Below are positions 58,230-64,000 of a stretch of 64,000 nucleotides of DNA, piece by piece. Each line of letters begins with the position of its first letter. Position 1 is the first letter of the stretch. Under the pieces are notes generated by a model. It did no database searches and was not told where the DNA came from. It saw nothing but the letters and a program-made list of their open reading frames with translations. The stretch spans positions 62,001-126,000 of the forward strand of contig NZ_JAERQE010000006.1 of the NCBI RefSeq assembly GCF_016734765.1, in the 5' to 3' direction. This stretch comes from Microvirga soli (lineage in GTDB: Bacteria > Pseudomonadota > Alphaproteobacteria > Rhizobiales > Beijerinckiaceae). Made by a program: the position numbers and the translations under genes.

Positions 58230-59621
58230 TCAGATCTGGCGGAGATGGTAGGATTTCGGACGGGTGAGCGATTCATAGGCCAGCCGCGACAGGCTCGCGC
58301 CGCGGCCCGTATCCTTCACGCCGGTCCAGGCAAGAGCGGGATCGAGATAATCGCAGCGGTTCATGAACACGGTGCCGGTTTCGAGCTTCTCGCCGATGGC
58401 CTCAGCCGCATCGACATCGGACGTCCAGATCGCAGCCGAAAGGCCATAGGGCGAGTCGTTCATGAGGCGGATCGCCTCCTCGTCGCCCTTCACTTTCATG
58501 ATGCCGACGGTGGGGCCGAAGCTCTCCTCGCGCATCACGCTCATGGAGTGATCCACATCGGTGAGCACCTGCGGCGCGAGATAGGCGGTGTTGCCGGTAT
58601 CAGAAGCAAAGCGTTTCGTGTCGATATGCGCCTTCGCGCCTTTCGCCACCGCCTCCGCATTCTGCCCTCGCACGAGATCGGCAAAGCGCTTGTGCGCCAT
58701 CGGGCCGAGCGTCGTCGCCTCGTCGAGCGGATTGCCGAGCGCGTACTTGTTCACGAGTTCGACTGCGCCCTCAACGAAGCGGTCGTAATGCTTCTCGTGC
58801 ACATAGATGCGCTCGATGCCGCAGCAGCACTGGCCCGAGTTGAAGAAGGCACCGTCTACGAGGTTCTCGATGGCATGATCGAGATTGGCATCCTCGCGCA
58901 CGTAGGACGGATCCTTGCCGCCGAGCTCGAGTCCAAGCGATGTAAAGGATCCCGCCGCCGCACGCTCGATGGAGCGCCCGCCGGAAACGGAACCGGTGAA
59001 GTTGCAGTGATCGATGAGGCCGCCGCTCAGGATGCGGCTCGTCTGATCGTGGCTGAGATGCAGGTTCTGGAACAGACCCTTCGGCATCCCGGCCCGATCC
59101 ATCGCCATCTGGAAGCGCTCGCCTGCCAGCACGGTCTGCGAGGCGTGCTTCAGGAGCACCGCGTTGCCTGCCATGAGTGCCGGCACGATGGTGTTGATGG
59201 CGGTGAGATAGGGATAGTTCCAAGGCGCGATCACCAGCACGAGACCCACGGGCTCGCGCTTGATCATGCGACGGAAGCCCGGCTTCTCGTCATCGGCCGG
59301 AATCGGCTGCAGGCTCTTCTCGGCAATGCCGATCATATGGCGCGCCCGCTCTTCGACGCCACGGAACTCGCCGCCATAACGCACCGGGCGGCCCATCTGC
59401 TGGGCGATCTCCGGCACCACCTCCTGGTTCATGGCGAGCAGCGCGTCGAGGAAGGCTGAGACCCTGCTCGCACGCTCCGCGATGGTGGTGTTGCGCCACG
59501 CCTTCTGCGCCTCACGGGCGGACGTGATCGCCGCGTCGATGGCGGCCTCGGACATGATGGGACGTCGGACGAGTTCACGCCCGTCGATGGGGGAAATGCA
59601 GACGATATCGGTATCGGCCAT
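58230..59621 (-). CDS. Aldehyde dehydrogenase (NAD(P)-dependent)
   Basis: 463 residues. PWNYPYLTAINTIVPALMAGN is the cofactor-binding region, Glu232 lies in LELGGKDPSYV, and the catalytic Cys266 in NSGQCCCGIERIYV. The length fits the short ALDH group. The start is the ATG at 59621; 72 bp separate it from the glutamine-synthetase-like gene and contain a hairpin. Likely to oxidise the aldehyde formed by the neighbouring alcohol dehydrogenase. Confidence 0.94.
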   Translation of the reverse strand: MADTDIVCISPIDGRELVRRPIMSEAAIDAAITSAREAQKAWRNTTIAERASRVSAFLDALLAMNQEVVPEIAQQMGRPVRYGGEFRGVEERARHMIGIAEKSLQPIPADDEKPGFRRMIKREPVGLVLVIAPWNYPYLTAINTIVPALMAGNAVLLKHASQTVLAGERFQMAMDRAGMPKGLFQNLHLSHDQTSRILSGGLIDHCNFTGSVSGGRSIERAAAGSFTSLGLELGGKDPSYVREDANLDHAIENLVDGAFFNSGQCCCGIERIYVHEKHYDRFVEGAVELVNKYALGNPLDEATTLGPMAHKRFADLVRGQNAEAVAKGAKAHIDTKRFASDTGNTAYLAPQVLTDVDHSMSVMREESFGPTVGIMKVKGDEEAIRLMNDSPYGLSAAIWTSDVDAAEAIGEKLETGTVFMNRCDYLDPALAWTGVKDTGRGASLSRLAYESLTRPKSYHLRQI

Positions 59622-59635
59622 GATGTGATGCCTGA

Positions 59636-59665
59636 AAGACCATGACCCTCGCGGATCATGGTCTT
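59636..59665 (-). repeat. Hairpin between glutamate ligase and aldehyde dehydrogenase genes
   Basis: AAGACCATGA (59636-59645) and TCATGGTCTT (59656-59665) form a perfect 10-bp stem with a 10-base loop in the 72-bp gap. It may tune the ratio of upstream and downstream products. It could also be a regulator site. Confidence 0.5.
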
Positions 59666-59693
59666 CTCCTGTGATTGAGTCTCGATAAGGCTT

Positions 59694-61064
59694 TTAGATG
59701 ATCTCGAAGTAACGGGCGAGCTGCCAATCGGTGATAGCCTTGCGCGCCTCGCGCTCCTCCCATTCCCGGGTTGCAGCGTAATGCTCGACGAAGGTGTCGC
59801 CGAAGAGCTGGCGCGCGGCCTGCGATCCTTTCAGCCGCTCGGCCGCCTCGCCGAGGGAGCGCGGCAGGGCCCGCTCCTTGGGGTGCTCGACCGCATAGGC
59901 ATTGCCCTGGATCGGCTCGCCCGGATCGACCCGGTTCTCGATGCCCCAGAGACCCGAGCCGATGGCAGCGGCGAGCGCGATATACGGGTTGATATCGGCA
60001 GCCGCGACCCGGTACTCCACCCGCTGCGATTTCTCGGAACCCGGAATCACACGCAAAGCCGTGGTGCGGTTCTCCACGCCCCAGGCGGAATCGGTCGGCG
60101 CCCAGAAGCCGGGGATCAGCCGCGTGTAGCTGTTCACCGTGCAGGCCACCATGGCGAGGATTTCCGGCATCAGCTGCTGCTGCCCGCCAACGAACCAGCG
60201 CATGGTCTCCGACATATTGTGCTTGGCGTGCGGATCGTAGAACGCGCCCTTGCCGGTGTTGAGATCCCTGAGCGACGCATGCAGGTGGCCGGACTGACCG
60301 GGCCAGTCCCGCGACCACTTAGCCATGAAGGTCGCCATCCAGCCACGGCGCTGAGCCAGGATCTTGGTGTAGGTCTTGAACAGAGCCGCCTTGTCGGCAG
60401 CCTTCAACGCGTCGTCGACGCGGATCGCCGCCTCCAGCACGCCCGGTCCGGTCTCCGTGTGAAGACCCTCGATCTCGAAATCCATCTTTTTTCCGAGGTC
60501 GAGAAGCTCGTGGTAGAAATCCGCGTGCACGCCGGAGCGCAGTACCGAATAGCCGAAGAAGCCAGGCGTGATGTTCTTGAGATCGCGATAGCTCTTCTCG
60601 CGCACGGAATGCGGCGTCTCCTCGAACAGGAAGAACTCGAACTCGGCCGCAGCCGAGACCGCGAACCCCATGTCCTCTGCTTTCTTGAGCACGCGCCGCA
60701 GCACGCCGCGTGGGCAGGCCGCCTCCGCATAGCCTTCGAACTCTGCCAGGAAGAATGGGAGATCGTTCTCGAAAGGAATGAGACGCATGGATTCCGGGAT
60801 CACCCGTGCCGTCGCATCGGGATAGGCCGTATGCCAGCCGGTCAGCGTGGTGTTGTCGTAGAGCTGATCGTTGGAGTCCCAGCCCAGCACCACGTCGCAG
60901 AAGCCGAAGCCCTTCTCGAGGGCCGACTCGAACTTGTCGCGAGCCATGTACTTGCCGCGCATGATGCCGTCGATATCCGTGAGGCCGATCTTCACGAAAG
61001 GAAGATCGCGGCTGCGCACATATTCCAGCGCATCAGTGGCATTCTTGATCTTGGGAGCGTCCAT
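59694..61064 (-). CDS. Glutamine-synthetase-family gamma-glutamyl-amine ligase (PuuA/GlnA4/IpuC-like)
   Basis: 456 residues of the GS fold: AAAEFEFFLFEET near 140, the His/metal region SGHLHASLRDLNTGKGAFYD, and ENRTTALRVIPGSEKSQRVE. The shape is that of GS-like ligases that join glutamate to putrescine, ethanolamine or isopropylamine (PuuA, GlnA4, IpuC), not of housekeeping GlnA; I see no GlnA-type adenylylation-loop Tyr context. It is flanked by an ethanolamine-type permease and two dehydrogenases, so an amino alcohol is the favoured substrate. Confidence 0.9.
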   Translation of the reverse strand: MDAPKIKNATDALEYVRSRDLPFVKIGLTDIDGIMRGKYMARDKFESALEKGFGFCDVVLGWDSNDQLYDNTTLTGWHTAYPDATARVIPESMRLIPFENDLPFFLAEFEGYAEAACPRGVLRRVLKKAEDMGFAVSAAAEFEFFLFEETPHSVREKSYRDLKNITPGFFGYSVLRSGVHADFYHELLDLGKKMDFEIEGLHTETGPGVLEAAIRVDDALKAADKAALFKTYTKILAQRRGWMATFMAKWSRDWPGQSGHLHASLRDLNTGKGAFYDPHAKHNMSETMRWFVGGQQQLMPEILAMVACTVNSYTRLIPGFWAPTDSAWGVENRTTALRVIPGSEKSQRVEYRVAAADINPYIALAAAIGSGLWGIENRVDPGEPIQGNAYAVEHPKERALPRSLGEAAERLKGSQAARQLFGDTFVEHYAATREWEEREARKAITDWQLARYFEII

Positions 61065-61124
61065 ACGAATAACCTTGACCGCGATAGGAGAAAGGGAGCG
61101 CGCGGCTTGCGCGCTCCCGACGTG

Positions 61125-62660
61125 TCAGTAGGACTTGTACTCGCTCTCGCCCTTGGTGAGCGCGAACTCCTCCTCCGGGGAGAGGATGAGCTTATGCCGT
61201 CCGATGAGCAGGAAGTAGGCCATCATGACTGCGTAATAGACTGCAACGCCGATGACGGCGGTCTGGAAGACCGAGTCGGTGAGCTGGAAGTAGAGCGTCA
61301 CCGCCGCGATCACCATGCAGACCACCGCGCCCGCGATGCCGAATGGGCTCCTGTAGGGTCGGTGCAGGTTCGGATACTTCTTCTTGAGCACGATGTAGGA
61401 CATGCCCTGCATGAAGTAGGCCAGCATCGCGCCCGCCACCGCCATGTTCAGCAACGTGCCGCCGATGACTGTCGCACCTGCCTCGGCTCCCGCCGAGAAC
61501 CAGATGATCAGCATCACAAGGAGGCCCAGCACAGCGCCTGCGATCAGCGCCACATGCGGCGTCTTGCGTTCGCCATGCGTAACCGACAGGAAGCTTGGGA
61601 AGTAGCCGGCTCGCGACAGCGAGTAGATCTGCCGCCCGAAGGCGAAGATGATGGTGTGGAACGAAGCGATGAGGCCGATGACCGCAACCGCCGCGAGGAC
61701 TTTTGCAATGTCCGTGCCGAACAGGGTGCGGAACCCGTCGAGCAGCGGCTCGCCCGACTTGCCAAGGCCCACCGCACCCGGTGCGATACCGGTGTTCAGG
61801 AAGAGCACGAGGAAGGCCGAAGCGATCAGCGTCAGGATACCGGCGATAATGCCTTTGGGCATGTCGCGCTGCGGATCGTGCGATTCTTCGGCCGCCAGTG
61901 GCAGTTGCTCAATGGCGAGGAACAGCCAGACCGCGAAGGGCAATGAGGCCAGGATGCTGCCGACGCCCAAGGGCAGGAAAGGACCGTTGCCGCTTGGAAG
62001 CTCTGCACCGTCGGGCCCGATGTTCAATGCCCAGCGCGAGAAATCGAACTGGCCGGAGAACAGAACCGAAAGGTAAAAGGCGGCGAGCACGGCAAGGGCC
62101 GCCAATGTGACGCCCACGGTGACCCTGAACGACAGCTCGACACCGATGATGTTGAGGCCGACGAACAGTGCGTAGCACAGCACCCAGTATACGGGCTGGA
62201 ACGCCGGTGCCGTCTCGAAGATCGCCGACAGGTAGGAGCTGATGAAGAACACGATCACGGCCGGGGTCAGCACGAACTCGATGTTCTCCGCGATGCCCGT
62301 GATGTAGCCGGCCCAAGGCCCCATGGATGTGCGGGCAAAGGAATAGGCACCACCTGTGTGCGGCAGGGCCGGCGACATCTCGGCGAGCGAGAAGGTCAGG
62401 CCCAGATACATGGTGGCGATGATGATGGTGGCGAAGAACATCGCCCCGAAGCCATTGGCGAGGCCGAGATTCCAGCCCGAGTAGTGCCCTGAGATCACCG
62501 CCCCAACGCCGAGCGCCCAGAGCGACCAGACGCGTGCATGACGCTTGAGGCGCCGGGCTTCGAAATAGTTTTGATCCACCGTGGTGTAGGTGACGCCGGC
62601 GGCGTTCTGCACCCCGGCTGGCGGGGCGTGAACCCCGGGATTTCCTTGTCCGACTGACAT
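61125..62660 (-). CDS. APC-superfamily amino acid / ethanolamine permease
   Basis: 511 residues with about twelve membrane segments (LWALGVGAVISGHYSGWNLG, MYLGLTFSLAEMSPALPHTG, GGAYSFARTSMGPWAGYITG). This opening is typical of ethanolamine permeases of the APC family. The ATG at 62660 has GGAGGA about 10 bases upstream; the earlier in-frame start is not supported. It starts the minus-strand catabolic operon and is 65 bp after the formylglutamate-type amidohydrolase. Confidence 0.9.
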   Translation of the reverse strand: MSVGQGNPGVHAPPAGVQNAAGVTYTTVDQNYFEARRLKRHARVWSLWALGVGAVISGHYSGWNLGLANGFGAMFFATIIIATMYLGLTFSLAEMSPALPHTGGAYSFARTSMGPWAGYITGIAENIEFVLTPAVIVFFISSYLSAIFETAPAFQPVYWVLCYALFVGLNIIGVELSFRVTVGVTLAALAVLAAFYLSVLFSGQFDFSRWALNIGPDGAELPSGNGPFLPLGVGSILASLPFAVWLFLAIEQLPLAAEESHDPQRDMPKGIIAGILTLIASAFLVLFLNTGIAPGAVGLGKSGEPLLDGFRTLFGTDIAKVLAAVAVIGLIASFHTIIFAFGRQIYSLSRAGYFPSFLSVTHGERKTPHVALIAGAVLGLLVMLIIWFSAGAEAGATVIGGTLLNMAVAGAMLAYFMQGMSYIVLKKKYPNLHRPYRSPFGIAGAVVCMVIAAVTLYFQLTDSVFQTAVIGVAVYYAVMMAYFLLIGRHKLILSPEEEFALTKGESEYKSY

Positions 62661-62724
62661 TGAGTTGATCCTCCAAGAAGTTCTGCGTTTCGGGTCACGG
62701 CACATGTGTGCGCCATGCCCGTCA

Positions 62725-63513
62725 TCAGAGCGTCCGTGCCCCCTCCCTCAAAAGCGGCGCCAGACGATTGGCCCACGACGCCTGTCCGTCTTCTGTGCGG
62801 ATCAGGTCGTTGCGGATTTCGATCATCAGCGGGGGAAGACCGCGCCTCTCGGCGTGGCGTTCCAGGGTGTGGAACACCCGGTCCGCTGGTGAATAGGGTT
62901 CGTTCATGCCGACGGTGAGCGCCGGATCCTGCTTCAAGCCGGCTTCGACATAGCGGGCATAGCGCTCGTCGCGATTGAAGATGAGGCCGATCTGCCAGGG
63001 GCGCGGCACATCCCGGTAGACGGGCGTGAAGGAATGGATGGACACGACGGCACCGAGCTCTCCTGCCGCCATGCGGGCATTCGCGAAGGTGTCGACCGCA
63101 TCGTGGAAGGCATCGTAGACCTCGCGCGCACGATAAGTCCGCTCGTCGTCATCGAGGTCGAGATTGCCCGGGATCGTGGTTCGCTCGCTCAGCGTCCAGA
63201 TCGAATCCGGCGCAGACGGTTCACGATTGAGGTCGAGCACGAGGCGCGAGACGGTTGCATGGACCAGCGGCGCGTCGAGAAGGCGCGAAAGCTCCTTGGC
63301 CACTCCGAGTGCACCGGGGTCCCAGGCAATGTGGCTTTCGAGTTCCTCAGGTCCGAGACCTAGGGTGCCGTAGCGGGCAGGCAGACGATTGGAGGCATGT
63401 TCGCAGATAAGCAGGATGGGCGAGCGCCCTTGCGGGTTCTCAATCGCGGCAACCGGCTGCTCCGCCGTTTCGGCAGAGGCTGGACTGGCTGTCACCTGAC
63501 TCGCCTGCGTCAT
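62725..63513 (-). CDS. N-formylglutamate amidohydrolase family protein
   Basis: 262 residues with LLICEHASNRLPARYGTLGL, RLVLDLNREPSAPDSI and VVSIHSFTPVYRD, the zinc-binding plan of HutG2-type hydrolases. No other histidine-utilisation genes are nearby. Its neighbours suggest cleavage of a gamma-glutamyl amide to release glutamate, which is inference. I chose the ATG at 63513 (GGAG upstream) over a TTG at 63528. Confidence 0.9.
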   Translation of the reverse strand: MTQASQVTASPASAETAEQPVAAIENPQGRSPILLICEHASNRLPARYGTLGLGPEELESHIAWDPGALGVAKELSRLLDAPLVHATVSRLVLDLNREPSAPDSIWTLSERTTIPGNLDLDDDERTYRAREVYDAFHDAVDTFANARMAAGELGAVVSIHSFTPVYRDVPRPWQIGLIFNRDERYARYVEAGLKQDPALTVGMNEPYSPADRVFHTLERHAERRGLPPLMIEIRNDLIRTEDGQASWANRLAPLLREGARTL

Positions 63514-63528
63514 GCGGTTCTCCGTCAA

Positions 63529-63604
63529 CCTGCCTTAAGGCAGGGATTGTCCCCGGTTGAACGCTTGATACGTTTCTTATTAAATTCTCAGGTTTTGAAA
63601 TTTC
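63529..63604. promoter_or_regulatory. Divergent control region with two palindromes
   Basis: CCTGCCTTAAGGCAGG (63529-63544) is a perfect 16-bp palindrome just upstream of the amidohydrolase gene. GAAATTTC (63597-63604) is a second palindrome, 35 bp before the RpiR gene. Both are candidate operators for the RpiR regulator in the divergent promoter region. Confidence 0.5.
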
Positions 63605-63638
63605 TGATACAGCTTTTCAGAACCGTCAAGGAGGGGCT

Positions 63639-64000
63639 GTGAATCAATCCGGTATGCGTGGCAAAAGCCGCCTCCATCCCACAGACCCGCCGAGCCTCGC
63701 CGAGCGCATCCGGCTCGAGATGGAATCCTTCACGCCCAGCGAAAAGCGCGCCGCCCACCTGCTCCTGAGCCATTATCCCTTTGCCGGCCTTGATACCGTT
63801 GCGGAATTCGCCTCCCGCGCCGGCATCTCTGCCCCGTCCGTCCTGCGCTTTGTCACCCGGCTCGGCTTCGGCGGCTTCCCGGACTTCCAGAAGCACCTGC
63901 GGGAGGAACTCGAGGCTCAGCTGCTCTCACCGCTTGCCAAATCTGGGCCCTCCGACAAGGGGCAAGGCGCACCGGCGCTCGCCTCCTTCGCGGAAGCCGT
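63639..64000 (+). CDS. RpiR/MurR-family transcriptional regulator, N-terminal part (runs off right edge)
   Basis: GTG at 63639 follows AAGGAGG closely. The open frame reads LAERIRLEMESFTPSEKRAA, HLLLSHYPFAGLDTVAEFAS, ISAPSVLRFVTRLGFGGFPD and FQKHLREELE, the RpiR helix-turn-helix domain. The SIS effector domain that should follow, usually binding a phosphosugar or related compound, lies beyond the edge. It is divergent from the catabolic operon and is its likely regulator. Confidence 0.9.
   Translation, partial: MNQSGMRGKSRLHPTDPPSLAERIRLEMESFTPSEKRAAHLLLSHYPFAGLDTVAEFASRAGISAPSVLRFVTRLGFGGFPDFQKHLREELEAQLLSPLAKSGPSDKGQGAPALASFAEA

Noticed and set aside
59781..61946. Open frame of 721 codons on the plus strand opposite the GS-like ligase and permease
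   Set aside because: Antisense to two well-supported genes, no recognisable domain, highly charged composition.
62725..63513. Histidine utilisation (hut) locus based on the formylglutamate amidohydrolase
   Set aside because: No HutH, HutU, HutI or HutC-like gene is present; the neighbours are amine/alcohol catabolic genes.

Overview
The window reads as chromosome of a high-GC alphaproteobacterium, most probably a member of the Hyphomicrobiales (a Methylobacteriaceae/Microvirga-like or Bosea-like organism). The reasons are the Rhizobiales-type porin, the aerobic CO-dehydrogenase-type operon, the number of binding-protein-dependent ABC importers, strong GGAGG-type ribosome binding sites and GTGA/ATGA gene overlaps. 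I see no rRNA, tRNA, CRISPR array, insertion sequence or phage gene. It is a metabolic, accessory-rich stretch of catabolic modules, each with its own regulator or transporter.

Layout. (1) 1-10224: a truncated AraC-type regulator, a decayed bile-acid/sodium symporter gene, PPK2, then an L-serine dehydratase with a twin-arginine leader, pyruvate formate-lyase, its activating enzyme, an AspT/YidE-type transporter and a porin. The same tandem 16-nt motif (TGTCC-N6-GTCAA, twice, 21 bp apart) stands beside the regulator and again before the serine dehydratase, so these parts look like one regulon. (2) 10459-20793: a molybdenum hydroxylase island. Maturation genes lie on the minus strand (MocA-like, MoeA-like, two XdhC/CoxI-like). 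An IscU-like gene and coxG-S-L-M-D-E lie on the plus strand; the large subunit has the form II motif AYRGAGR. (3) 20824-28446: an IclR regulator divergent from an operon with a PotABCD-type importer and a three-part (2Fe-2S / FAD-NAD / FAD) amine or opine dehydrogenase.

(4) 28623-38727: a purine/nucleoside-flavoured cluster with a nucleoside hydrolase, an adenine-deaminase-like amidohydrolase, an MTA/SAH-deaminase-like amidohydrolase, a complete ABC importer, a phosphoribosyltransferase and an M20 amidohydrolase. (5) 38728-42155: a gene-poor stretch with a frameshifted FecCD permease remnant, a small unknown gene, a serralysin-type RTX protease without its exporter, and a 39-residue membrane peptide. 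(6) 42178-49488: mostly minus-strand housekeeping and stress genes (amine oxidase, free-methionine sulfoxide reductase, ABC exporter, MOSC, DUF488, a DUF4267-like membrane protein, zinc alcohol dehydrogenase, NUDIX).

(7) 49683-55883: an AfuABC-like sugar-phosphate importer flanked by an inositol-monophosphatase-family and a HAD-family phosphatase, probably a take-up-and-dephosphorylate locus. (8) 55887-56982: a divergent HxlR regulator and NAD(P)H:FMN reductase with a palindromic operator candidate. (9) 57055-64000: iron alcohol dehydrogenase, aldehyde dehydrogenase, PuuA/GlnA4-like glutamate ligase, ethanolamine-type permease and an N-formylglutamate-amidohydrolase-like enzyme, divergent from an RpiR regulator that runs off the right edge. 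Together these suggest ethanolamine or a similar amino-alcohol being degraded through gamma-glutamylated intermediates.

Calls rest on reading motifs by eye, without database searches. Start sites were chosen from ribosome binding sites, family length and gene overlaps.
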